DNA of 9,909 bases from Tyzzerella sp. UBA1042 (GCA_002316675.1 DCDZ01000014.1:55867-65775), one strand, 5' to 3'. Shown: positions 1 to 7,288, numbered from the stretch's first letter. The notes: generated by a model not told the origin, from the letters alone. A program made the numbers and translations.

Positions 1-15
1 CCCCCCCAAACGGGT

Positions 16-58
16 CAAGGGATGAAATCCCTTGCAGGGTATTGGGGCGGCGCCCCAA
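16..58. repeat. Two tandem intergenic hairpins
   Basis: Two perfect hairpins lie side by side in the 76 bases beyond the stop codon of the surface-protein gene. The first pairs CAAGGGAT (16-23) with ATCCCTTG (27-34) around a 3-base loop. The second pairs TTGGGGC (42-48) with GCCCCAA (52-58), also around 3 bases. They could end the minus-strand transcript, but no T-run follows either stem on that strand. On the plus strand a run of seven T begins about 11 bases after the second stem, which is too far for a classic terminator. Paired hairpins of this kind look like a dispersed intergenic repeat; that is inference, since only this copy is visible. Confidence 0.55.
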
Positions 59-76
59 GGTCTTACTCTTTTTTTC

Positions 77-2311
77 TTACTTGCTGCCGTTTAATGTTGC
101 TGTTCTTGTTGCTGCATCCCATGTGATGTCAGTTACGCCTAAAGCCGTAGCTAAGTCTCTCATAGGCAGGAACGCTCTGTCGCCTGTGATTTCAGGTGCA
201 GAAGATGCAGGGATTGCAGAACCGTTTACATTAATGGTCTTGTCGCCAACTACCATTGTAATGATTCTCTGTCCGTACATGATGGTGATTGTTCTTGTTT
301 CAGCACTCCAAATTACGTTGTTGGTGTTTACACCAAGTGCCTTGGATACCGCTCTTACGGGCAGCATAGTGTAGTTGTCTGCGCTGATGTAAGCAGGTAC
401 GTCTAACTCAACTCTTGTGGTACCAGCCATTAAGTAAGCCTCGCCAACAGGTACAACTACCTTTGTTGTGAACAGGTTGTCGTTGTCTCTACCGCTTGTT
501 ACTACGTTGATGAATGCTTCTTTTACTACGTTGCTGTAATCCGCAACATCATCAATTACGTTGTTGTCTTTGCCGTCTGCCGCATAGATCGCCTGCTCGT
601 CATAAGCATTGCTCATTGCAGTTTCAGCCTTTAAGCTGTATGCGCCTGCAGGTACGTTTCTCTGCATGAACAGCTTGATGTCTTTGATTTCTACAGTTGC
701 CGCTTCGTCAGATTCGGATTTTACAGCAAATGCAAGCTGGCCGTCTGCTGTTTTCTTGTCTTTCAATTCCAAACCGGAATCTTCGCTTACTGTGAAGGTT
801 GCATCATCTTCAAATTCAATCATGTCGCCTCTGTCTACTGTAAGGGTGAATACAGCGTTGGATGCCCATAAGCCCGCTTCTGCTTCGGTTACAGTAATGG
901 GTGTTTCTACTGCTGTGTTTCTGTAATCGATGATTACATCGTTCTGTTCTGCCGCAATTGTGTAAGGCTTAACGAATTTTGCTACGGTTACTTCCTGCTT
1001 GTCAACCAAAGTGCCGTCAAAGCCTAATACTACATCGCCTTCAAAGGTAGGGTCAGCTACCAATTCCAGCTGGAAGGTAAGGGTTGCTGCGTCATTTTCA
1101 AGGGTTGTGTTTACATCGTCAAATACTCTTTTTGCAAAAGTAAAGCCTGTGTAATCGCCTTTGTCATAAGCCGCTTTGAATGCCGCTTCCCAAGCGTCTG
1201 TGCCTACTTCTACGCCGTTTTGCAAGAAGTTCTCAGCTTCAATTACTTCTACGCCTGTTACATAAACGCCTTCAGGCAATATGAAGTTGAAGCCCTGTCT
1301 CATGGACCATGCACCGGGGAAAGATTCTTCAGCGGTGATTTCTACGGTCTTATGATCGGAATCATCTGTCAAGCCTGTGTTTTCAACGTCTGTACCGCTG
1401 TAGATTACAGGAAGGTCTTCGTCTTCATCAACGGTAACTGCTACCTTGTAATCAACAACCTTTGCAACTTCTACGGAAGCCGCACTGATACCCTTTGCAG
1501 ATACTTTGATGCTTGCAACATCGCCAACCTTCGCGGATACCGCTTCGATTTTGATGCCTGTCAAAGTGAAATCCTCCGCGGAGGGTGCTGTGAAGGTTGC
1601 TTCGTTGCCGTCAAATGCAAAGTCGGAAACGCCTTCTACCGTGGAGTTTGCAAATTCAAAGCCTTTGGACAGTTTTAATGTAAACTCTGTACCTGCTTCA
1701 TAAGAACCTTCTACGGAAGATTCAATTTTCAAGCCCCTGCTGTTCAATTCTGTTACTTCATCAACAGCTACGCTTACTGTTTTTCTTACGGAAGCCTTGA
1801 TGCCTTTGTCTAATACGGAAGCATACACCAAATCATCCGCCGTTACCATCTTGGAATCTACGGAAACAGTTGCTGTTTTGCCAACGCCTGTTTTTGTCAG
1901 CTTGGATGCGAGGTTGATTGCAAGCACGTCATCCTTTTTGAACTTACCGGACAGGGTGTAGGTTACTTCGTCCTCGGAAAATTCTGTTTTTGCTACGGTA
2001 ATAGCTGTGGGTGCATTCACCAGAGCCGCAAAGCCCGCTTCATCCTCTGCGGTAAATTCCGCACCGTCCAAGGACACTGTTACATCCACTGTGGGTACGT
2101 CGCCACCTGTTGCTAAATAATCAGCACTTGTTACCTTTAACTGCAATTCGGGTGCTTCTGCTGTTGTGATTACACCGTCGAAATCTTTGCCTTTTTCCAA
2201 AGCGCCGATTACTTTGGCTGTAGCGGAAACATCGCCTGCCGCAAACGCCGTTACGGGAACAAGTGAAGTTGCCATGGCTGCAGCCATTACGAAAGAAACT
2301 ACTTTCTTCAT
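77..2311 (-). CDS. Secreted surface protein with C-terminal copper amine oxidase N-like (stalk) domain
   Basis: This 744-residue protein is predicted to be exported. It begins with a signal peptide (Lys-Lys, then a hydrophobic stretch to residue 24, with AFA before the likely cleavage site). The last ~127 residues (618-744) match the copper amine oxidase N-terminal-like domain (PF07833): the motif LPVRAVSKALG...VIWSAETRTITI recurs as LPMRDLATALG...ITWDAATRTATL. In Clostridia this domain is common on cell-surface proteins and does not imply oxidase activity. Residues ~25-617 are beta-rich, acidic (many Asp/Glu/Thr/Val) and I recognise no family in them; they read like several beta-sandwich modules. 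There is no cysteine in the whole protein. The ATG at 2311 has a strong AAAGGAGG site 9 bases upstream (within 2321-2330). A strong promoter and long leader suggest high expression, possibly as an S-layer-like or matrix component. No LPXTG or SLH motif is seen. Function is unknown beyond the surface location. Confidence 0.9.
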   Translation of the reverse strand: MKKVVSFVMAAAMATSLVPVTAFAAGDVSATAKVIGALEKGKDFDGVITTAEAPELQLKVTSADYLATGGDVPTVDVTVSLDGAEFTAEDEAGFAALVNAPTAITVAKTEFSEDEVTYTLSGKFKKDDVLAINLASKLTKTGVGKTATVSVDSKMVTADDLVYASVLDKGIKASVRKTVSVAVDEVTELNSRGLKIESSVEGSYEAGTEFTLKLSKGFEFANSTVEGVSDFAFDGNEATFTAPSAEDFTLTGIKIEAVSAKVGDVASIKVSAKGISAASVEVAKVVDYKVAVTVDEDEDLPVIYSGTDVENTGLTDDSDHKTVEITAEESFPGAWSMRQGFNFILPEGVYVTGVEVIEAENFLQNGVEVGTDAWEAAFKAAYDKGDYTGFTFAKRVFDDVNTTLENDAATLTFQLELVADPTFEGDVVLGFDGTLVDKQEVTVAKFVKPYTIAAEQNDVIIDYRNTAVETPITVTEAEAGLWASNAVFTLTVDRGDMIEFEDDATFTVSEDSGLELKDKKTADGQLAFAVKSESDEAATVEIKDIKLFMQRNVPAGAYSLKAETAMSNAYDEQAIYAADGKDNNVIDDVADYSNVVKEAFINVVTSGRDNDNLFTTKVVVPVGEAYLMAGTTRVELDVPAYISADNYTMLPVRAVSKALGVNTNNVIWSAETRTITIMYGQRIITMVVGDKTINVNGSAIPASSAPEITGDRAFLPMRDLATALGVTDITWDAATRTATLNGSK

Positions 2312-2533
2312 CGTTACATTCCTCCTTTAAAAAATATGTACTTCGTTTTTGTTCGTTGCATAATTATAAAACGAATGCAGTTCAACCCTCCCTGCGACTG
2401 CCTTGTTAAGGCCTACCTGTTTGACTGCCTGCAAACCGCGGTTTTTTCCTCACCCATTCAAACAAAAAACCTTGCTTTGCCGACAATCTCCCCGCAGCCC
2501 TTTCAAAGCCTCCCAAGACATAATTTACTTTGC
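2312..2533 (-). other. Long untranslated leader of the surface-protein gene
   Basis: From the probable transcription start near 2533 (promoter 2540-2568) to the ATG at 2311 there are about 220 transcribed bases with no convincing reading frame. Visible structure includes a small hairpin GCCTT/AAGGC (2400-2412), a perfect 12-base palindrome AAACCGCGGTTT (2433-2444) and the TTCGTT/AACGAA repeat (2352-2375). The strong SD lies at 2321-2330. I looked for c-di-GMP-I, glycine and T-box signatures and found none. The length and structure are compatible with a stability leader or an unrecognised regulatory RNA. Confidence 0.45.
2352..2375 (-). promoter_or_regulatory. Inverted repeat overlapping a possible -10 box
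   Basis: TTCGTT (2352-2357) and AACGAA (2370-2375) form a 6-bp inverted repeat around 12 AT-rich bases. Read on the minus strand, the interior holds a perfect TATAAT (2363-2368) about 50 bases upstream of the surface-protein start codon. No good -35 hexamer sits 16-18 bases upstream of it, so it is a weaker promoter candidate than 2540-2568. If the upstream promoter is used, the repeat would instead form a hairpin in the leader RNA just before the ribosome binding site. Confidence 0.35.
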
Positions 2534-2539
2534 CTGCTC

Positions 2540-2568
2540 ATTATACGAAGCTTTCAAAATTTTATCAA
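2540..2568 (-). promoter_or_regulatory. Sigma-70/SigA-type promoter for the surface-protein gene
   Basis: On the minus strand TTGATA (2563-2568) and a perfect TATAAT (2540-2545) are separated by exactly 17 bases. This is near consensus and is the best promoter upstream of the 744-residue gene. It lies 229 bases from the ATG, and no terminator is evident between. The same two hexamers with the same spacing occur upstream of the dehydrogenase gene (4572-4600). Confidence 0.75.
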
Positions 2569-2662
2569 TATATTATGTCAATCTGTAATCTAACTGTAAT
2601 ACCCCTGCAATAATCGCGCAATTTTTGTGCTATTTTTTTCATTTATATGGTTTTATAGGAAT

Positions 2663-2674
2663 ATTATAACAGTA
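2663..2674 (-). promoter_or_regulatory. Possible extended -10 promoter further upstream
   Basis: On the minus strand TATAAT (2663-2668) is preceded by TGT, giving an extended -10 element, but no convincing -35 box is present. It could be a second, more distal start for the surface-protein transcript. The surrounding stretch (2569-2827) is AT-rich and otherwise holds no gene or clear element. Confidence 0.3.
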
Positions 2675-2827
2675 TTTCCATGGTTAATATTTCTTTCATT
2701 GTGCTATTATTCCAATTTCTTCATTTCATTCCTTGCTTGCTTTTTATTGCCAATTCTGATAAAAATCATAATATTATGGTAACTAAAAAGAGAAAATCTT
2801 CCCCTTTGCCGGCAAATTTTCTGCATC

Positions 2828-2865
2828 AAAAAAACAGGCATTGTGGATTTCCTCCGTTTTGCCTG
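2828..2865 (-). terminator. Rho-independent terminator after the YihY gene
   Basis: On the minus strand CAGGCA (2860-2865) pairs with TGCCTG (2835-2840) and is followed at once by seven T (2828-2834). A short inner GGA/TCC helix can stack inside the loop. It lies about 40 bases beyond the stop codon of the YihY-family gene and ends that two-gene unit before the surface-protein promoter. Confidence 0.8.
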
Positions 2866-2901
2866 CTTTTGATTCAAAAATTGTGATAACGGTATCGCCC
2901 T

Positions 2902-3753
2902 TTAAAATCCTTTCTTTTGATATTCTGTGCGCAAGGCCTGATTAAACACCGCACCCATGAGTATGGCGGCCACGCTGGCATTTAACCAAACCAAAAAGGC
3001 AATGATGGCGCTGATAGAGCCATAAATTAAAGAATATTTCCCCGCATGGTCTACATAATGGGCAAAGCCTGCGGAAAACAAAACCCACACCGCCATGGAT
3101 AAAAATGCCCCGGGGAAAACAAATCTTTTTGACGGGCGCTCATTGGGGGCAAGAAAATATACCCCGCTGATCAAGCAGAAAATGCCGATGGAAATGGGTA
3201 AAAAGCGTATCCGTGTCCACAAATCAATAAAGGTATCGGCAATGGGAATAAACACACTGATAAATTCCAGCACCTCATGGCTAATGAGCAAAATCAGCAG
3301 CAAAGCCGGAATGAGCAGAATAATCAAAACCGTGAGGAATAGAATGCGCATGGTATGCTTTTGCATTTTTTCATCCCCATAAATACCATTTACTGCCGCA
3401 ACCAAGCTGCGCACCGCCCGCAGAGGGAACCAAACGGTAAAAACCAAGCCGAAGGTCAGCCATGCGCCGCTGCTGCTTTCTGTCATATGGGCAATGGTCA
3501 AATTAATGAGGGTAATAACATCCTCCGGCAGCAGGGCGGAAACGTCCCCCTCCACCGTAAGCATGGGCAGATGCAAAAACCCCAAAAGAGAGCTGATAAA
3601 AATTAAAAACGGGAAAATGGCAAAGACAAAATAATACGTTAAATATGCCGCTGTTTTGCCGACCCCATTGGAAAAATAACCGTTCAGCGTATGAAACAAA
3701 ATGCGCCGCCAACGGCTCTCCGCCCGATTGCCAAGGCTTCCCACAGACTTCAC
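2902..3753 (-). CDS. YihY/BrkB family integral membrane protein
   Basis: This 283-residue protein has about six hydrophobic helices (roughly residues 42-61, 98-120, 137-162, 185-205, 211-236 and 245-272), the topology of the YihY/virulence factor BrkB family (PF03631). Family-typical features are the N-terminal AAYLTYYFVFAIFPFLIF segment, GxYFLAPNERPSKRFVFPGAFLS in the second half, and the closing YGSISAIIAFLVWLNASVAAILMGAVFNQ. It sits in the cytoplasmic membrane; the transported substrate, if any, is not established for the family (it was once misassigned as RNase BN). The start is GTG at 3753, overlapping the dehydrogenase stop as GTGA, which implies translational coupling. A second GTG three codons later (3744) has the AAAGG (3754-3758) at a better 9-base spacing and may be the real start. 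Confidence 0.9.
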   Translation of the reverse strand: MKSVGSLGNRAESRWRRILFHTLNGYFSNGVGKTAAYLTYYFVFAIFPFLIFISSLLGFLHLPMLTVEGDVSALLPEDVITLINLTIAHMTESSSGAWLTFGLVFTVWFPLRAVRSLVAAVNGIYGDEKMQKHTMRILFLTVLIILLIPALLLILLISHEVLEFISVFIPIADTFIDLWTRIRFLPISIGIFCLISGVYFLAPNERPSKRFVFPGAFLSMAVWVLFSAGFAHYVDHAGKYSLIYGSISAIIAFLVWLNASVAAILMGAVFNQALRTEYQKKGF

Positions 3754-4502
3754 CCTTTCTTTTTATGCTGGAAGGAATACGCTGCCCGAAGCAAGGCTTC
3801 CTCGCTCAAAAATTTTCCGCCGAGGTACGCCAGCTTCATGGCGATGCCCGGGATAATGACAACTTTTTTTGCAAACATACCCTTTACAGCGCACCTTGCC
3901 ACATCAAAGGAGGGCATACCCGGAAGGGCAAACCGCACCCCCGCCCGATCGTTAAAGCCGGTATCCACAGGCCCCGGACAAAGGGCGGAAATATGCACAT
4001 GGCTTCCTTCCCGGCGGAGCTCTTCATAAATGGCCTCCGTAAGGCGCAAAACATAATTTTTTGTAGCATAATAAGCCGCCATGAACGGCCCCGGCAAAAA
4101 GCCTGCGGCGGATGACACATTTAAAATATATCCGCTGTCCCTCTTACGGAAATCCTGCAAAAACAGCTTTGTCAATATATGCACCGCACGGACATTTAAA
4201 TTCAGCATATTTAATTCCCGCTCCAAGGGCATCTCCCAGAAATATCCAAAGGCGCCAAAGCCTGCATTGTTCACCAATATATGAATATCCTGCCCCCGCA
4301 CGGCTTCATAAAGGGCAAAGCATTCCTCCTCCACAGATAAATCTGCGGAAATGATCTGCACCTTGGTTTTCATATGCTTTTTCACTTGCTCCAGCTTGGA
4401 GGTATTACGGCTCACCAAAATCAAATCATACCCCATACGGCTTAAAATCAGGGCAATGTCTCTGCCAATGCCCCCCGATGCTCCTGTCACCAACGCCTTC
4501 AT
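3750..4502 (-). CDS. Short-chain dehydrogenase/reductase (classical SDR)
   Basis: This 250-residue NAD(P)-dependent oxidoreductase has the full classical SDR set. The nucleotide-binding TGASGGIG is at residues 6-13, NNAG at 78-81, Asn103 is in NLNV, Ser131 in NVSSAAG, and the catalytic YxxxK is Tyr144/Lys148. PGPVDTGF (176-183) follows the active site. SRN after the second beta strand (Arg32) points to NADPH rather than NADH. It resembles the DltE/YqjQ-like COG0300 group, whose substrates are mostly unknown, so no reaction is assigned. I chose ATG at 4502; a GTG one codon earlier (4505) is equally possible, since a GAGG (4513-4516) sits 10 or 7 bases upstream respectively. It is the first gene of a unit with the YihY protein, whose start overlaps this stop. 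Confidence 0.92.
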   Translation of the reverse strand: MKALVTGASGGIGRDIALILSRMGYDLILVSRNTSKLEQVKKHMKTKVQIISADLSVEEECFALYEAVRGQDIHILVNNAGFGAFGYFWEMPLERELNMLNLNVRAVHILTKLFLQDFRKRDSGYILNVSSAAGFLPGPFMAAYYATKNYVLRLTEAIYEELRREGSHVHISALCPGPVDTGFNDRAGVRFALPGMPSFDVARCAVKGMFAKKVVIIPGIAMKLAYLGGKFLSEEALLRAAYSFQHKKKG

Positions 4503-4571
4503 CACTTCACATCCTCATCCTTAAATTTTGAACCCGCTTTATTGTTATGTTTTTCAAACCCTTCTTACTGT

Positions 4572-4600
4572 ATTATACTTTCATTTCATAAAAATATCAA
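4572..4600 (-). promoter_or_regulatory. SigA-type promoter for the SDR-YihY operon
   Basis: On the minus strand TTGATA (4595-4600) and TATAAT (4572-4577) are separated by 17 bases. The start codon of the dehydrogenase lies about 65 bases beyond the expected transcription start. The promoter is downstream of the terminator of the thiamin operon, so the two units are transcribed independently. Confidence 0.8.
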
Positions 4601-4653
4601 TTTTAAGCTCCCAGCGAATGGAGAAGTTTGTCCTGACTATGTTTCCCATACCT

Positions 4654-4700
4654 AAAAAAACCGCCTGCGGCTTTCTGCAAACAATATGCAGGCGCAGGCG
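4654..4700 (-). terminator. Strong rho-independent terminator of the thiamin salvage operon
   Basis: On the minus strand CGCCTGCG (4693-4700) pairs perfectly with CGCAGGCG (4662-4669) and is followed by a G and seven T (4654-4660). An inner CTGCA/TGCAG helix extends the structure. It lies about 50 bases beyond the stop codon of the substrate-binding protein. On the plus strand a run of seven T follows the stem a few bases away, so it may work weakly in both directions, although no plus-strand gene leads into it. Confidence 0.9.
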
Positions 4701-4747
4701 ATTCTATTTTTTTAGTTCAGACGGCTTTCTATGGCACAATCTCTTGA

Positions 4748-5773
4748 TTATTCTGCCAAATTTACAACCAACGGCGTTACATCCGTCTGTTGGGAAAGAA
4801 CACCTCTTTCATACAGCCAATCTGCATTTTTCTGCCAAACGCTTACCTCTTGATGGAGGAAGGGCGCATCGGCAGTTTCCATAACGGGCAGTAAGGTTGC
4901 AATGCTCTGCTCCTCTACGGTTTTCGACAGGGGGAAGTTTTCCTCATTTTGGTTATCCAAAAGAATCTGCAGGCTTTTGTCGGGGTCCGCCTTCAAATCT
5001 GCATAGCTTTTCTGGCAAGCCCGGAGAAATTTCTGAATTTTTTCAGGATTATTTTCTACCGCATCTCTTCCTGCCAAAAACACCAGCTCATATGTCTGGG
5101 GCACACCAAAATCTGTAGGATAGAAATAGTTGATTTCAAAACCGTTTTCCTCCAGCTGGGGCACTTCATGGTTTACCATGTTGCCGATGGTGGCATCTAC
5201 CTGCCCTGTGGTCAAGGCGGTTAAAAGATCAAACCCGACATCAATAAATTGGCTGTCCTCTGCGGATAACCCCACATTTTCCAGCATAGCCTTTGTCATT
5301 TCTTCGGAAAGCACCGTACCCGCATAGCCAATTTTCTTTCCCTTTAAATCCTCCGCACCGTCAATGCCGCTATCCTTTAAGGCAATCACAACATTTAAGG
5401 AGCTTTGTGTCAGCGCACCCACTGAAACAATGGGTACGTTTTCTTCCGTTGCTGTTAAAATGGCATCCTGCAAATAATAAATGCCCAAATCCGCCTTGCC
5501 TGCGGCCGGAAGGGAGATGCCATCATTGGGGTTGGAGGGGAAATTGATGACCAGATTCAAGCCCTCCTCGGCAAAATACCCTTTTTCAATGCCGGTATAC
5601 AAAAAGCTGTGTATGGCATTGGGATACCAGTCTAAAACAATAGAAAACTCCTCCAGCTTTGTTTCTGCCGAAGTATCCTCCCCCGCATTGCTGTCTGTAG
5701 TGCTTTGACCGCAGCCGGCCATACCCATGGCAAGCATTGCTGTCATAAAAAATGCAACTAGTCTTTTCTTCAT
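4748..5773 (-). CDS. thiY: ABC transporter substrate-binding lipoprotein, ThiY/NMT1-like (thiamin pyrimidine)
   Basis: This 341-residue lipoprotein would capture a pyrimidine precursor of thiamin outside the membrane and pass it to the ThiX-like permease. It has a lipoprotein signal ending in MAGC, with Cys21 as the lipidation site, followed by a Ser/Thr/Glu-rich linker. The NMT1/THI5-like fold (PF09084) starts at residue 43 with IVLDWYPNAIHSFLYTGIEKGYF; LDWYPN (47-52) is typical of ThiY and its relatives. The ATG at 5773 was chosen because AGGAAGG (5784-5790 region) lies about 10 bases upstream and the lipoprotein signal starts there; upstream in-frame starts would overlap the permease. Only two bases separate it from the permease stop. 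The ligand is inferred from the TPP riboswitch and TenA: formylaminopyrimidine, aminopyrimidine or HMP are all possible. Confidence 0.88.
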   Translation of the reverse strand: MKKRLVAFFMTAMLAMGMAGCGQSTTDSNAGEDTSAETKLEEFSIVLDWYPNAIHSFLYTGIEKGYFAEEGLNLVINFPSNPNDGISLPAAGKADLGIYYLQDAILTATEENVPIVSVGALTQSSLNVVIALKDSGIDGAEDLKGKKIGYAGTVLSEEMTKAMLENVGLSAEDSQFIDVGFDLLTALTTGQVDATIGNMVNHEVPQLEENGFEINYFYPTDFGVPQTYELVFLAGRDAVENNPEKIQKFLRACQKSYADLKADPDKSLQILLDNQNEENFPLSKTVEEQSIATLLPVMETADAPFLHQEVSVWQKNADWLYERGVLSQQTDVTPLVVNLAE

Positions 5774-5775
5774 TT

Positions 5776-6519
5776 TTATAATTCCTTCCTCCATGTAATT
5801 GTTTTCTTTTCTACTAATGTAATGATCCAAACCGTCAGCATTGCCACAACGGAAAGCAACACCACCGGGGCAAAAACCCCTGCCCCATCCAGCTGGGTCA
5901 TCATTCTTTTGCTAAAATAGCCTAAGCCCTTTTGCGCCCCCAGCCACTCGGCAATGGCCGCCCCAATCACGCTGAGGGGAATGGACATTTTGATGGCGGA
6001 AAAAAAATAGGGCAATGCCGTGGGCAATTTCAGCTTTACAAAAATATCTTTTGGGGAAGCGCCATAAGTAAACAGCAGCTCCTCCATCTCCCGTTTGGTA
6101 GACTTAAACCCATCAAATACCGTAATGGCAATGGGGAAAAAGGTGATTAAAATGGTAACCAGCACCTTGCTCCAAATGGAATATCCAAACCAAAGGATAA
6201 ACAGAGGGGCAATGGCTGTGGTGGGAATGGTTTGGGAGGCCACAATCACGGGATAAAGTGCCTTTTCCAGCTTCGGGTTCCAATCCATGGCAACGGCCAA
6301 GAGCAAGCCCAAGGCTACGGAAATCAGCAAGCCCAAGGAGGTAACCCCCATGGTTGCCGGAAGGTGCATGGTAAAAAGGGGCACCCGCAATTCCCAAAGG
6401 CGCACCAAAATGCCTGTGGGGGAGGGCAATATATACGCCGCATCTATGCCCATGGCTATGCTCTGCCAAAGGATTAATAAAATCAGCACCAAAAAGACGG
6501 AGGGCAGATTTTTTTTCAT
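5776..6519 (-). CDS. thiX: ABC transporter permease, ThiX-like
   Basis: This 247-residue inner-membrane permease is of the SsuC/TauC/NrtB type (BPD_transp_1, PF00528). The first helix (residues ~5-24) is followed by the family's LPSPTGILVRLWEL, with further helices near 58-78, 90-112, 117-137, 171-196 and 216-236. The cytoplasmic EAA loop that docks on the ATPase is EELLFTYGASPKDIFVKLKLP (146-166), with the expected Gly at 153. The ATG at 6519 has AAGGAG (6529-6534) 9 bases upstream and overlaps the ATPase stop as ATGA, implying coupled translation. A longer in-frame version would run back into the ATPase gene and adds a non-membrane extension, so it was rejected. It is part of the riboswitch-controlled operon, so a thiamin-pyrimidine substrate is inferred. 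Confidence 0.88.
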   Translation of the reverse strand: MKKNLPSVFLVLILLILWQSIAMGIDAAYILPSPTGILVRLWELRVPLFTMHLPATMGVTSLGLLISVALGLLLAVAMDWNPKLEKALYPVIVASQTIPTTAIAPLFILWFGYSIWSKVLVTILITFFPIAITVFDGFKSTKREMEELLFTYGASPKDIFVKLKLPTALPYFFSAIKMSIPLSVIGAAIAEWLGAQKGLGYFSKRMMTQLDGAGVFAPVVLLSVVAMLTVWIITLVEKKTITWRKEL

Positions 6520-7271
6520 AGGCTCACGCTCCTTCTCAGCTTCCCGATGAGGCTTTCCTTCAGTTCCACAATTTCGCTCCGCTTCAAATCCTCGCGGTTT
6601 CTGGGATACGCCAAGGGCACTGTAATGCACTCCATTTCCATAAAGGGTCTGGAGGCTTGGATGATATAAATCTTTTTTGCCACAAAAATGGCCTCCTCCA
6701 CATCGTGGGTAATAAACAATATGGTTTTATGAAAATGCTCCCATTGCCGCAAAAGCCATTCCTGCATTTCCACCCTGGTCAAATAATCCAAGGCACTAAA
6801 GGGCTCATCCAACAACAGCATATCCGCACCGGACAGGAGGGTTCTAGCGAAGGCCGCCCGCTGCTTCATCCCGCCGGATAAATCCTTTGGGTATTTTTTT
6901 GCATAGTCCTGCAGACCCACCTGCTCCAAAACCTGGGCAGCACGTTTTTCCTGCTCTCCTGCCGGCACCTTGGCAAGCTCCATGGGCAGGCAAACATTTT
7001 TTTCAATACTGCGCCAAGGGAAAAGCAAATCCTTCTGGGGCATGAAGGCACTATAATTTTTAATGGCCGCAATGGGCGTTTCGTTGATTAAAATTTTGCC
7101 GTTATCGGGATGCTCCAAGCCGTTGATCAAGCGGAAAATGGTGCTTTTTCCGCATCCGCTTGCGCCGATAATGGCCACCAGCTCCCCGTCCTGCACTGCA
7201 AAGGACAAGTCCTCCATCATGCCTTGGGCATCCTCCGGATAGCGGAAGGATACTCCTTCGAACCGCAGCAT
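6516..7271 (-). CDS. thiZ: ABC transporter ATP-binding protein, ThiZ-like
   Basis: This 251-residue ATPase energises the ThiX/ThiY-like importer from the cytoplasmic face. All ABC motifs are intact: Walker A GASGCGKST (36-44), Q-loop Gln79 in FMPQKDLLFPW, signature LSGGM (131-135), Walker B MLLLDE (151-156), D-loop SALD (159-162) and switch His189. The QKDLLFPW stretch is typical of the nitrate/sulfonate/taurine/ThiZ subfamily. ATG at 7271 was chosen because AAAAGGAG (7282-7289) sits 10 bases upstream and the protein then begins at the first beta strand (MLRFEGVSF); the RBS touches the tenA stop codon. It follows tenA by 17 bases and overlaps the permease start by four bases. Confidence 0.92.
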   Translation of the reverse strand: MLRFEGVSFRYPEDAQGMMEDLSFAVQDGELVAIIGASGCGKSTIFRLINGLEHPDNGKILINETPIAAIKNYSAFMPQKDLLFPWRSIEKNVCLPMELAKVPAGEQEKRAAQVLEQVGLQDYAKKYPKDLSGGMKQRAAFARTLLSGADMLLLDEPFSALDYLTRVEMQEWLLRQWEHFHKTILFITHDVEEAIFVAKKIYIIQASRPFMEMECITVPLAYPRNREDLKRSEIVELKESLIGKLRRSVSL

Positions 7272-7288
7272 TACACAACATCTCCTTT

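Noticed and set aside
42..374. 110-codon plus-strand frame at the left end
   Set aside because: It is antisense to the conserved C-terminal domain of the surface protein and begins within a hairpin; its hydrophobic look comes from the reverse complement of acidic codons.
1220..1678. 152-codon plus-strand reading frame
   Set aside because: It lies wholly antisense to the surface-protein gene, has no ribosome binding site and encodes a Cys/Tyr/Phe-rich product typical of a shadow frame.
2312..2533. Possible c-di-GMP riboswitch ahead of the surface-protein gene
   Set aside because: The leader contains scattered GGCAAA and GGTAGGC fragments, but the ordered GEMM core and its paired helices could not be found.
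2336..2593. Plus-strand frame of 85 codons in the intergenic region
   Set aside because: No ribosome binding site, no family resemblance, and it overlaps the minus-strand promoter and leader of the surface-protein gene.
2616..2639. Terminator-like GCGCAA/TTGTGC stem with T-run on the plus strand
   Set aside because: The stem is only 6 bp with one G-T pair, and no plus-strand gene leads into it; likely chance in AT-rich DNA.
5774..5830. Longer substrate-binding protein beginning at 5830
   Set aside because: It would place 19 charged residues before the lipoprotein signal and overlap the permease gene; the site at 5773 has a proper ribosome binding sequence.
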